DNA of 43,168 bases from an uncultured Bacteroides sp. (GTDB taxonomy: Bacteria; Bacteroidota; Bacteroidia; Bacteroidales; Bacteroidaceae). The stretch is from assembly GCA_946628545.1 (NCBI GenBank), contig CAMOWU010000018.1:1-43168 (forward strand), written 5' to 3'. This document shows, one piece after another, positions 22,397 through 31,800 of the stretch. A program made the translations under genes and the position numbers. Every line of letters starts with the position of its first letter. Position 1 is the first letter of the stretch. The notes beneath the pieces are model-generated. The model was not told where the DNA came from. It saw only the letters and a program-made list of their open reading frames with translations, and made no database searches.

Positions 22397-23860
22397 TTAG
22401 AACTTCACCTCGTCGCGGGTGATGACCTCGTCGCTGCTCATGGCATTTGTCCACCATGCATCGCTGCACATGGTGTCGGTAGAGCCTTGTCCACCCTGAT
22501 ACCATACCATGAAATGGCCCCACTTGGCACCTGATGCCCAGCAGTCGCTGATCTTTCCTTGCTCCTTGCCGTTTCCGTATCCACATTCGCCAAGCACCAC
22601 CATCTTGTTGGGGTAGGTGGCCTGGATTTCTGTGAATTCCTGGCCGTTGGTGGCAGCGTCGCGTCCGTAAAGGTCACGTGCCACGATATCTACATACTGG
22701 TCGCCGGGATACCAGTCGGTGTCCTGGTTGTATTTTTCGCTGTCGCCGTTGTAGTTCTGGGTGGTCCAGATCCAGATGAGGTTGTTCACGCCCTTCTGCT
22801 GGAAGTAGTCGTACATGGTGATCCAGAGGCGCTTGTAAGTGTCAGCACCGTCGTAGCCCCACCAGAACCATGCTTTCGCCCAGTCGGCCTGCTGCTTGGC
22901 AGTTGTGTTGCCGGCAGCCTCGTGGAATGGACGCCATGTGGCGGCGATGCCGGCATCCTGGAGTTTGAGCATGACATCGACCACTTTGTCCATCTGCTCG
23001 TAGAACCACTTGTTCTCCCAAGAGCCTTCGGTGAAGACGTTGCTGGTGCGGAAATCGGTCTCCTCGGGTGTGCAGGTCACTTCTGTTTCACTATTCTTTT
23101 TCGGTACGTTGAAGTGCCACATCAGTTGTACGATGCCACCGGCGTTCACCCACTCCTGAACGGGACTGATGTTGGTATAGTCAATCCAGTTGGCTGGAGA
23201 GTAGCAGATATGGATGAAGTCGAAGCAGTTCATGGCGGGGTATTTGCCCGTCAGGGTGTGGACTTTTTCGGCTAACTTGGTGTTCCAGTTCACGTCGGCC
23301 ATCACACTGGAGATGACTTTCTGTCCGTATTGGTTCTTGAAATAAGTGTAGAGGCTTTTGGCGGCTTCCGTGGCATTGGCATTGACAGGTGCTGATGCGA
23401 TGTCGGGATTGACGGGCTGCTGTTTGGCCTTGGTGGTGAAGTTGAGTGTGAAGGCTGGAGCCTCGCTTTTTCCATCGGAAGAGACAATGGCCCCTTTTGC
23501 CACTTTGAGTGTATAGCTCTTGCCTTCTTCCAGTTCCAGTGGAATATCTACATCCATCTTTGTCTTGCTGTTGCTTGTGGCTTGGACCTTAGTGCCGTTG
23601 AGCGTGATGTCGCCGCCAGTGACGGGCTTCACCGTGGTGTTGTAGCCCAGGGTCAGTACGGTGGTCGTGGCTGCATCCACTTCAGCACCCTCTTGGATGC
23701 TTTGGGTGCGGAGCACGATGGTTGGATTGGATGTACCTCCTCCACCACCATTCGGGTCGTCGGAGTCATCATCACCGCCACTACAGGCGGTCAGTAGGTA
23801 GGGGGAACACAATGACATCAACAGAATTGATGCAAGGTGGAGATAATGTTTTGTCTTCAT
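22397..23860 (-). CDS. GH26 endo-beta-1,4-mannanase lipoprotein
   Basis: GH26 enzymes of this type hydrolyse internal beta-1,4-mannosidic bonds in mannan, glucomannan or galactomannan. The 487-aa product is a lipoprotein (lipobox LLTAC, Cys26) with the acidic GGDDDSDD stretch that marks surface export in Bacteroidetes. An Ig-like domain (about 44-145, Big_5/SbsA-like) precedes the catalytic domain. The acid/base is Glu314 in WRPFHEAAG and the nucleophile is Glu425 in VLGECGYG, both GH26 signatures; WFWWGYDG and a Trp-rich stretch near 362-366 would line the cleft. It is the last gene of the operon running from susC and is separated from its upstream neighbour by a strong hairpin. Activity on another beta-glycan is possible but less likely. 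Confidence 0.93.
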   Translation of the reverse strand: MKTKHYLHLASILLMSLCSPYLLTACSGGDDDSDDPNGGGGGTSNPTIVLRTQSIQEGAEVDAATTTVLTLGYNTTVKPVTGGDITLNGTKVQATSNSKTKMDVDIPLELEEGKSYTLKVAKGAIVSSDGKSEAPAFTLNFTTKAKQQPVNPDIASAPVNANATEAAKSLYTYFKNQYGQKVISSVMADVNWNTKLAEKVHTLTGKYPAMNCFDFIHICYSPANWIDYTNISPVQEWVNAGGIVQLMWHFNVPKKNSETEVTCTPEETDFRTSNVFTEGSWENKWFYEQMDKVVDVMLKLQDAGIAATWRPFHEAAGNTTAKQQADWAKAWFWWGYDGADTYKRLWITMYDYFQQKGVNNLIWIWTTQNYNGDSEKYNQDTDWYPGDQYVDIVARDLYGRDAATNGQEFTEIQATYPNKMVVLGECGYGNGKEQGKISDCWASGAKWGHFMVWYQGGQGSTDTMCSDAWWTNAMSSDEVITRDEVKF

Positions 23861-23895
23861 CGGGTTGTTGGTGTGATTCTATGTTGTGGATAATG

Positions 23896-23931
23896 AAGAA
23901 AAAGGACGCAATGAGTTGCGTCCTTTTTCTT
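23896..23931 (-). terminator. Intrinsic terminator or attenuator inside the mannan operon
   Basis: A perfect 16-bp inverted repeat (23896-23911 and 23916-23931) with a 4-nt loop lies between the stop of the glycan-binding lipoprotein (23946) and the ATG of the GH26 gene (23860). On the minus strand the second arm ends in CCTTTTTCTT, a U-rich tract typical of intrinsic terminators. Only 35 bp separate it from the GH26 start and no TAnnTTTG lies in them, so GH26 expression probably depends on read-through. Confidence 0.85.
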
Positions 23932-23945
23932 TGTGTATAGTGAGG

Positions 23946-25769
23946 TTACCTTGCGGTGACTTTGGTCAGTTCGTAGTTGTCACCGGTGATGACCAGACCA
24001 CCATTGGCGATGATGTCGTCGAGCACGTTCTGTGGGAATGTCACTACCAGCACACCCTCGTCTTCATCAAGGTCGTATTGACCTGGGATGGGGGCGGGCA
24101 GATTTGCCCAGTCCTGCCCGTGACGCAGGCTGATGCATGCCCATTGTCCCGGAGTGATCTTCTTGTAGGTGAAGCAAATTTTGCTGTCGGCCTCAATGGT
24201 TGTCCAGTCGTAGCCACCCCATGCGAGGTCTTCGTTGCCTGCCCAGCTTGAGCAGGTGAACAGACCGCTCCAGAGTGTGGTCTCGAGCAGCGACACTGTC
24301 ACCTTGGTCACGGTGAAGTATGCACCGCAGACAACGAGACCGCCATTGGCAACCAACTCGTCGATCATAGCCTGGGTCAGGGTCACGGAGAACTTGGTGT
24401 CTTCTGCCGTCAGATCATTCACATCAGATGTACCTGGGAGTGCAGCCCAGTTGCCGTTTCCGACGCGGATCTGTGACCATCCCTCCGACATGTCAGGAGT
24501 GAGATAAACTGTCAGCACTTGTCCTGGCTTGATGGTTGACCAGTCGAATGCACCATAAGCGAGGTCGGCCATCGAACCGCTCCATTTGCCAATGTATGTG
24601 CTGCCAGTCCAGAGGGTGAGTTCTGGAGCCTCGCTGTACATGGAGATCTTGTCGGTCTCGACGCTGTAGTTCTCATGCTGAACGAGCGTGATCTTACCAT
24701 CGCCCATGCCTTCTGGTACCTGGAATGAAATCTTGCTTGCGCTCTGCTCGAACTGTCCCTTGGCAAGAGGTTCGCCGATAGCGGGCAGGATGATCTGGGT
24801 GATGCGGTCGAGTTTGTCGCCTGTGATGGTGATGGTCTGACCTGCCTTGACATCCTTCACAGGGTCGATAGACGCCACAGTTGCCAGAGGAACGGTGATA
24901 TCTACAGTAGTGGTGAGGCCTGAAGCGGCAGTCAAGGTCACAGTGCCAGAGACAGTGTTGGTGGGCACTGTCACTTGGATGGACTTGCCATCGCTGGCAG
25001 CATCGAATGCCACGCTATCTACTGCTGGGAAGCTGATGTTGGTCACAAGGTCGAGGTTCTCACCCGTGATGGTGATGCGCTCGCCAAATTCTGGTGCGGC
25101 TTTCGACACACCTGTAGCCTGTGGGGCATCTACAGTCAGAGAGCCGATGACCACGTCTTCTGCATCTACAGAACCGTCGTTGTAGGCCACATCGCCAGTC
25201 TTGGCTTCCATAGGCACCTGTACCTGGATCTCTGTACGGGTGTTCTTCACGAAGTTCTCGGCATCCACTTCCACGTGGTCGAAGAACACGACTTGACCGA
25301 TGTTCCAAACATACTCACCCTTGATGGTGACGATGGAACCTGGATGTACGGGGTTGGGGGTGATGGAAGTCACCTGAATCTCCTCGTTGAAGGTGATGTT
25401 GGTCTGAGAGACGATGGTGTCGCCGCCTCTGGTCACCAGGCGGAGTTTGCCTGGAACACACTGGTCGGGGATGGTGACCGTCATCTCTTCTGAGCTCTTG
25501 AGACTGAACTCTGCTGAAATATAAGTGGTGGCAGGAGAGAGTTTCTGGTTGCCCTCAGGGAAGATCACTTCTTTCACATCGTTGAGGTGTGTACCTGTCA
25601 CGCGCATGGTCTCACCACGAGTGATAGGCATAGGACCGAAGCTCAGGAGGTTCACGCCGCCTTTGCCGTAAGGATTGGTGTCGAGATCGTCCTCGCTACA
25701 GCTGGTGAATCCTGCTGCAACCACCAGTGCCGTCATGGCTAATGCTGATATTTTATGATATATTTTCAT
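23946..25769 (-). CDS. Surface glycan-binding lipoprotein with four IPT/TIG domains and a duplicated C-terminal module
   Basis: This 607-aa lipoprotein (lipobox FTSC, Cys24, then SEDDLD) sits in the SusE/F position. Four IPT/TIG beta-sandwich repeats follow (about 37-130, 131-215, 215-300, 300-380), each with a turn such as PNPVHPGSIVTIKGEY or DPVKDVKAGQTITITGDKL. The C-terminus is a tandem duplication (about 381-492 and 493-607). Both copies begin TLW(T/S)G, contain a Y/F-DWxTI turn, a central W-containing strand (NGNWAALPG / GQDWANLPA) and end VANGGLVVCG / IANGGLVITG plus TKVT. The conserved aromatics suggest that these are the glycan-binding parts and the IPT repeats a spacer. It would hold substrate at the cell surface for SusC/SusD. 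The same operon as susC and susD supports this. Confidence 0.87.
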   Translation of the reverse strand: MKIYHKISALAMTALVVAAGFTSCSEDDLDTNPYGKGGVNLLSFGPMPITRGETMRVTGTHLNDVKEVIFPEGNQKLSPATTYISAEFSLKSSEEMTVTIPDQCVPGKLRLVTRGGDTIVSQTNITFNEEIQVTSITPNPVHPGSIVTIKGEYVWNIGQVVFFDHVEVDAENFVKNTRTEIQVQVPMEAKTGDVAYNDGSVDAEDVVIGSLTVDAPQATGVSKAAPEFGERITITGENLDLVTNISFPAVDSVAFDAASDGKSIQVTVPTNTVSGTVTLTAASGLTTTVDITVPLATVASIDPVKDVKAGQTITITGDKLDRITQIILPAIGEPLAKGQFEQSASKISFQVPEGMGDGKITLVQHENYSVETDKISMYSEAPELTLWTGSTYIGKWSGSMADLAYGAFDWSTIKPGQVLTVYLTPDMSEGWSQIRVGNGNWAALPGTSDVNDLTAEDTKFSVTLTQAMIDELVANGGLVVCGAYFTVTKVTVSLLETTLWSGLFTCSSWAGNEDLAWGGYDWTTIEADSKICFTYKKITPGQWACISLRHGQDWANLPAPIPGQYDLDEDEGVLVVTFPQNVLDDIIANGGLVITGDNYELTKVTAR

Positions 25770-25791
25770 TGTCTTATAAGCTTTAAAGTGA

Positions 25792-27078
25792 TTAGATCTC
25801 TACCGCGCGGATGTTGTCGATGCGGATGATAGGATGACATGTTGTACCACTGGTCACACCACTCCAGATGAAGAGCGTCAGACCTGTGAAGTTGGAGGCC
25901 GTAAGGGGCACGCTTGCAGGAGTACCGTCGTTCTTGTACTTGAAGTTGGCGATTGGGATAGTGACTGTGGTCCACTTGCCGCCTGTGTCGTAGGAACCAG
26001 AACTGCTCCATGGTGTCCAAAGGGCGCGTGGGTAGTCGGTGCCATTGAAGAAGGTGTTGTTGGCAGTGAGAAGTGTCACTTGGGCGTCGCCAGAGAAAAT
26101 CACCTGCATGGAGAGGTTGGTCCATGGGTTGGAAGAGGGAATATTGACCTCGAACTTAAGGGCCATGTTGGCGAAGTCGGCGAAGCTGACAAGGTCGGAG
26201 AGGCGTGAGTTGACACCAGTGAATGTGCCGTCCCAGTCGCCGGGCCAGTACTCGAAAGAGAGGTTGCTGTCGGCCCATGTGCTGTTCTCCACGTCGCAGT
26301 CGCCCAGCATGAGGTAGCTGCCGTCGAGTGAGTTCTCGTCGTTGAGGATCTGCTGTGCATGCCAACCGTGGTTGGTCAGCCCAGTAGAAGCTTCGCCTGC
26401 ATCGCCGGTGCCGAAGTCGTTGAAGAGCATGCCATTGGTGTCGCGGTAGTTGAACTTGGCCTTCTTCTTGCCATAGACGGTGGTGATTTCAATGGGTCCC
26501 TCGCTCAGTCCTTGCGGAATGGTGAAGGTGAGGTGGCTCATGTCGAACTCGTCGATGGCTACATTCTTTCCGCTGATGGAGAGGGAGAGCGGTGTGTTGG
26601 GGTCATCTACGAAGTAGTTGCCGTAGATGGTGGCCTGCTCACCGGCTTTTGCCCACTCGTTGCTCATGTTGTTGATTGATGGTCCGGGCACCAGCACTTG
26701 GAAGTCGTAGGTGGTGGTGTCGTTGGAGTTGTTGACCATGAAGATCTTGTTGAACACCTCGCCTGGAATCTGGCTGGGGATGGTCACGATCATCGTGTTG
26801 TCTGTGATCAGACTGGGGATGAGTTTGGCTTCCTGGTCGTTGAAGAACATGTGTGTGATACTTCTCAGGTTCTCACCCACGATGCAGATGGTGTTGTCCA
26901 TGTAGGCACCAGTGAGGAGGGAGTCGGTAGCGTCGGCACCCACTGAGCGTATGTAGCGGATGGTGGGATTGCCACCACTTATCTTATACTTGTCGGGCTC
27001 ATCTTCACAACTGGTGAACACTGCAGCCGTGAGAGTCAGTGCCGACAACAAGAAAAGTCTGTTGAATAATCTATTCAT
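25792..27078 (-). CDS. Surface glycan-binding lipoprotein (SGBP-B-like, IPT domains plus C-terminal binding domain)
   Basis: This 428-aa lipoprotein (lipobox FTSC, Cys24) directly follows SusD in the operon. IPT-like domains occupy about 38-215 (GAYMDNTICIVGENL, EWAKAGEQATIYGNYF). The C-terminal half (about 220-428) is a beta-sandwich rich in Trp and ends PIIRIDNIRAVEI. It resembles the xyloglucan-binding domain of SGBP-B proteins, a family that also binds other beta-glycans including mannans. It is inferred to capture mannan chains at the cell surface. The spacing of 22-25 bp to both neighbours supports one transcript. Confidence 0.87.
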   Translation of the reverse strand: MNRLFNRLFLLSALTLTAAVFTSCEDEPDKYKISGGNPTIRYIRSVGADATDSLLTGAYMDNTICIVGENLRSITHMFFNDQEAKLIPSLITDNTMIVTIPSQIPGEVFNKIFMVNNSNDTTTYDFQVLVPGPSINNMSNEWAKAGEQATIYGNYFVDDPNTPLSLSISGKNVAIDEFDMSHLTFTIPQGLSEGPIEITTVYGKKKAKFNYRDTNGMLFNDFGTGDAGEASTGLTNHGWHAQQILNDENSLDGSYLMLGDCDVENSTWADSNLSFEYWPGDWDGTFTGVNSRLSDLVSFADFANMALKFEVNIPSSNPWTNLSMQVIFSGDAQVTLLTANNTFFNGTDYPRALWTPWSSSGSYDTGGKWTTVTIPIANFKYKNDGTPASVPLTASNFTGLTLFIWSGVTSGTTCHPIIRIDNIRAVEI

Positions 27079-27103
27079 GATTGATCGTATGTTTTGTTGA
27101 TGA

Positions 27104-28837
27104 TTAATACTGATAGGTCTCTCTTACGTCCACGTGGATGGCTTCTTCCAGCAGATGTGGGTTGAAGGTGAGGTCTTCCATCGGGAATGGAATCGTAAAG
27201 CTGTTTTCGTTCACGTTTGGAACTGGTGTCTGGTTGTCGTAAGTGGTGGTTTGTTCTTTACCTTTATCGTCTTTGTTGACCAGCAGCCACTGACCTGTCT
27301 CATAGTAGTTCTTGAAGGTCAGGTTGAGGTTCCAGTAGGGGTTGCGGCGCTGTGCCTTGATCTCGGAGATGGCTCTGCTGGGGTTGTAGTACGACAAGCG
27401 TACGAAATCATACCAGCGGTCGCCTTCGCAAGCGAGCTCCAGACGGCGCTCCTTCCAAATCTTGTCGAAGGTGAGCGAAGTCTCTGTGTTGGCGTTGGGG
27501 ATAGCGCGCTGATGTACGTCGTTGTATGCCTTGAGGGCTGCGGGGTCGTTTCCTTGTCCCAGCAGTACCTTTGCCTCGGCGAAGATCAGATAGACGTCGG
27601 CGAGACGGAGCAGAGGAGTGCAGAGCGAACTGGCCATACGGGCGGCAGATGTGCCGGTAGCTGCGAGGTGGTCGGCGTTGTTGCCGTAGAGGTGCTTCAC
27701 CACGTTGCAACCAGTGGCTGAGCGGTGCTCGCCCCAAGCGGCTTCATTGTATTTCTTGTCGTACTCAAAGCGCATGTAGTCGAGACCACCCTTGTCGCGC
27801 CAGAGGTAAGGTACGATATCACCAACAGTCATCATCGTGGCCTTGCGGCGGGTATCAACATCAGGACGGGTTGAGGGGTCGTCGAGCACATTGAAGCCGA
27901 AGGCATCCTGGAGGTCCACGGATGGGCCACCCCATTCACCCCAGACGTCACCGTATTCGTCCATACCGGTCAGACCGAGGTCGGACTGGAAAGAGTTCTG
28001 TGAGGTCCACTGTGAGCTCACCACCCAGCGCCAGGCAATCATGTTCTCAGGCGAATTGTTGCCTTCGAGCGTGAAGCAGTCGGCGTAGTTCTTCTCCAGT
28101 TCGCGTCCGCTGTTGTCGATCACGTCCTTGGCATATTTGGCGGCATTCTCCAGGTCGCTGCTGTTGAGCGAACCAGTGACACCTGCCTTGGTCAGATAGA
28201 CCTTGGCCAGCAAAGCCTTGGCGCAGTATTTGTCGAGGCGTCCTGTGGTGCACTGCTCGGGCAGCAATTCGATGGCCTTCTCCAAAGTCATGACAATATA
28301 CTCATAGACATCGGCTTTCTGCACTTTGGGCTGGTCGTTGTAGCTGCCTTCCTCAATCATGGCTGTATTGTCGTGTACGATGGGCACATCGCCGAAAGTG
28401 CGTACGAGATAGAAATAAGCCATGGCTTTCCAAAGGAGGCATTCGCCCATGGTCTGGTTCTTGACGGCCTCAGAAGCACCACCGCCCTCGATGTACTTGC
28501 GTACGAGGTTGGAGTGTCCGTTCACTGCCCACAACGAGTACGACATGTTGCGCAGATCGACGTCGTTGGAGTTGAGCGAGAAATTGAGGTAGGGGCTTCC
28601 TCCCCAGTAGTAGTTACCCGACAACACCTCACCTACCTTGAAGAATCCACGCTGGAAGTCGTACCAGGGAGAGTTGTACAGATAGTCAACGGCGGCGATG
28701 CATTCAGCATCAGTCCTGTAGTATCCGTCTGCCACGTAGTTGTCTTCTGTCGGGCGGTCCAGGAAATCATCGCAGGATGTCAGTCCCAGTCCCAATGCAG
28801 ACGCGGCCAGAAATATTATGATCTTATTGATTTTCAT
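27104..28837 (-). CDS. SusD/RagB family glycan-binding lipoprotein
   Basis: SusD-like lipoproteins form the lid over their SusC transporter and bind the incoming oligosaccharide at the cell surface. The 577-aa protein has a lipobox (GLTSC, Cys22) followed by DDFLDRPTEDNY, the typical SusD start. The TPR-containing body carries YYRTDAECIAAVDYLYN and ALLAKVYLTKAG. The family C-terminal pattern IWKERRLELACEGDRWYDFVR lies near 460-480. It ends 19 bp after the susC stop codon on the same strand, as expected for a SusC/SusD pair. Confidence 0.96.
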   Translation of the reverse strand: MKINKIIIFLAASALGLGLTSCDDFLDRPTEDNYVADGYYRTDAECIAAVDYLYNSPWYDFQRGFFKVGEVLSGNYYWGGSPYLNFSLNSNDVDLRNMSYSLWAVNGHSNLVRKYIEGGGASEAVKNQTMGECLLWKAMAYFYLVRTFGDVPIVHDNTAMIEEGSYNDQPKVQKADVYEYIVMTLEKAIELLPEQCTTGRLDKYCAKALLAKVYLTKAGVTGSLNSSDLENAAKYAKDVIDNSGRELEKNYADCFTLEGNNSPENMIAWRWVVSSQWTSQNSFQSDLGLTGMDEYGDVWGEWGGPSVDLQDAFGFNVLDDPSTRPDVDTRRKATMMTVGDIVPYLWRDKGGLDYMRFEYDKKYNEAAWGEHRSATGCNVVKHLYGNNADHLAATGTSAARMASSLCTPLLRLADVYLIFAEAKVLLGQGNDPAALKAYNDVHQRAIPNANTETSLTFDKIWKERRLELACEGDRWYDFVRLSYYNPSRAISEIKAQRRNPYWNLNLTFKNYYETGQWLLVNKDDKGKEQTTTYDNQTPVPNVNENSFTIPFPMEDLTFNPHLLEEAIHVDVRETYQY

Positions 28838-28856
28838 GTTGTTTGTCTCCTATAGT

Positions 28857-31800
28857 TTAGAATGATAAGTTCACACCGAATGTGCAAGTGAAAGGTGAGG
28901 GATAACGTCCGTTGTCAAGACCGAACACATAACCGCGTGCGTCAGTGGTTGAAGCACCGATTTCAGGGTCGTAACCCTTATACTTGGTGAGGGTCACCAC
29001 GTTCTGCAGGTTGCAGTAAACGCGCAGGTTCTCCAGGTAGAGCTTGCTGATGATGCTCTTGGGGAAGGTGTAGCCCAGAGAGATGTTCTTCAGACGTACG
29101 TAAGAACCATCTTCCACATAGCGGCTTGAGATGTTCTGGTTGTAGGTGTTGCCGATGGCCACGCGAGGTACATCTGTGCCTGGATTGGTGACATAGACAT
29201 TGGTGATGTCGTTGTACCAAACTGTTCCGTCCTCATATACCTTGTTGGGGTCGATGGCTGCCAGATGGGCGCGGTCTTCAATCTGCTCGTTGATCTGGTT
29301 GTTCCATACACTGGTCATTGAGGTCAGAGGAATAGATGTGTAGTTCATCACCTTGTTGCCTACAGAACCGTTGATGAAGATAGAGAGGTCGAAACCTTTA
29401 TATCTGAAGGTGTTGGTGAAACCGAAAGTGAACTTAGGCAGTGGTGAACCGATATTGGTCTTGTCGTTCTGGTCGATGATACCGTCTTTGTTGACATCCT
29501 TGAACTTCAGGTCGCCAGGCCAAACGGTGTTGTTCTTGCTGTACTTGGTGGGATCGGTCACGTGGCTCCATGAACCGTCTTCGTTATGGATGGAAGACTG
29601 GCTGTAGAGTGTGTTGACTGGTGATGCAAGAATGTCGTCGAAGTCCTTATATACACCCTCCACCTCATATCCGTAGAAGTCGTACATGGGGCGTCCGATC
29701 ATAGAGCGCGAAACCACGTCGTCCCACTGTCCGTAACCGATGATGGCGGCTGATGTGGTGCCTTGCAGCGACACGAGTTTGTTTCTGTTGAAGGAGAACT
29801 GCAGGTCGGTGTCCCAGCTGAAGTCCTTAGTCACAATAGGAGTTGCCTTGATCTCAATCTCAAGACCAGTGTTGCGCATGGTGCCATAGTTGCCGGAGGG
29901 GGCGGTGAGGGCTGAAGACTCATTACCCTGGGTGCCAAGATAAGAAGGCAACTGCATGATCATCAGCATGTCTTTGGATTCCTTGCGGTACCAGTCAACA
30001 ATGAGGTTGACGCGGTTGTTGAAGAATCCGAGGTCGAGACCGAGGTCCCACTGTTGCTGTGTCTCCCACTGGATAGATGGGTTGGACAGACCTGTAGGAC
30101 GGTATGACTGTCCGAGTGCTGAAGGCATCACGCCAAGTGCAACACCCCATTTGTAACCACCGATGTTGGCGTTACCTGTCTGTCCCCATCCCACACGGAG
30201 CTTACCGTTGGAGAGGAAATCCTCTGCCCACGACTTGATGAACTTCTCGTTGGAGAAACGCCAGCTGGCTGCAAGTGAGTGGAAGCCTGCCCAGCGGTTG
30301 TTGGGACCGAAGTTGGAGGAACCATCATAACGGAAGGTGTAGGTAGCGTAGTAGCGGTCGTCGTAGTTGTAAGTCTCACGAGTGAACCAAGATGCCATGG
30401 AGGCTGAGCCGAAACCAGAAGTGAAGTCGCGGTCGGCCTTCTCTGCGAGCTGTGGGTTCTGCACGTCGTTGCGTGGCAGGTTCTGACCTGTGATTCCGAG
30501 GTACTTCCAAGTCGATTCCCAGCACTCCTGTCCGAGCATGGCGGTGAAGCGGTGGAGTCCGATCTCACCTGTGTAGGTCAGGTAGTTCTTCAACTGCCAG
30601 TACTTGTTGGTATTGTGCTGCCAGTGGTCTTGGTTGGCAGGTTTCTTCCATCCACCCAGGTCAACGGAAGGCTCCCATGTCTCAGCGTCTGACTCAGAGA
30701 AGTCGTAGCCGATTTCAGCGTGCCATACCAGGTTCTTGATAGGAGTGACCTCTGCGAAGATGTTACCTGTGAGCTTGCGGCGCTCCAGGGTGTAAGAGTT
30801 CATGTTGGCCAATGCCACGGGGTTGGGGTTGGTGTAGCCTTCACGTACCTCTGCATAGTAGTTGCCGAACACGTCGTAGATAGGAATGTCGGGCAGAGTG
30901 GTCAGTGAGTAAGTGATGATACCCTCGGTACCGTCGGCTTTCTTCAGGTCGTCCTTGGTGTTGGCGAATGTGGTTGACATACCCAGTTTCAGCCAAGGCT
31001 TGAGCTGTGCGTCGAGGTTGGAGCGTACAGAGTAGCGGTTGAACTCTGAACCGATGATGGTACCTTCCTGGTTCATGAAGTTACCGGAAACATAGTATTG
31101 TATGTTGTCGGATCCTCCCTGTGCCGAGAACTGGTGCGAGTGCTGCAGAGCAGTCTGGAAGACTGCATCCTGCCAGTTGGTACCCTTTCCGAGAATAGAG
31201 GAGTCCATATAGTTCTTGTTGGCCTGGCTCTCCACAATCCATCCGTTGCTGACGAAGTCCTGGTAGTAGTCGGCGTACTCGCGCAGGTTCATCATGTCGA
31301 GGCGCTTGGCCTGGCGGTTGATGGAGAACGAGCCGTCGTAGTTGAACTTAGCCATACCGGCTTTACCGCGGCGAGTGGTGATGAGGATCACACCGTTGGC
31401 ACCTTGTGCACCGTAGATGGCGGTGGCGGAGGCGTCCTTCAGGATTTCCATCGACACGATGTCGGCGGGGTTGAGGGTTGACAATGGAGATACGGTTGAC
31501 ACCTTACCATTGCCCAGACGGTCGCCAAGACCCAGTCCGGCACCCGATTGTTCGCTGCCCTGGAAGATCACACCATCGACCACATAGAGGGGCTCTTGGT
31601 TGGCGTTGATGGATCCGATACCACGCACGCGAATTGAGGATGAAGAACCTGGAGCACCAGAAGTGGTGACGGCTGTCACACCTGTGGCGCGTCCTTGCAA
31701 TGACTGGTCGATGTTGGTGATGACCGAACCTTTCAGCGCTTCCTCACCGATGGTGATGGAAGAACCCGAAAGGTCGCTTCTCTTCATAGTACCGTAACCT

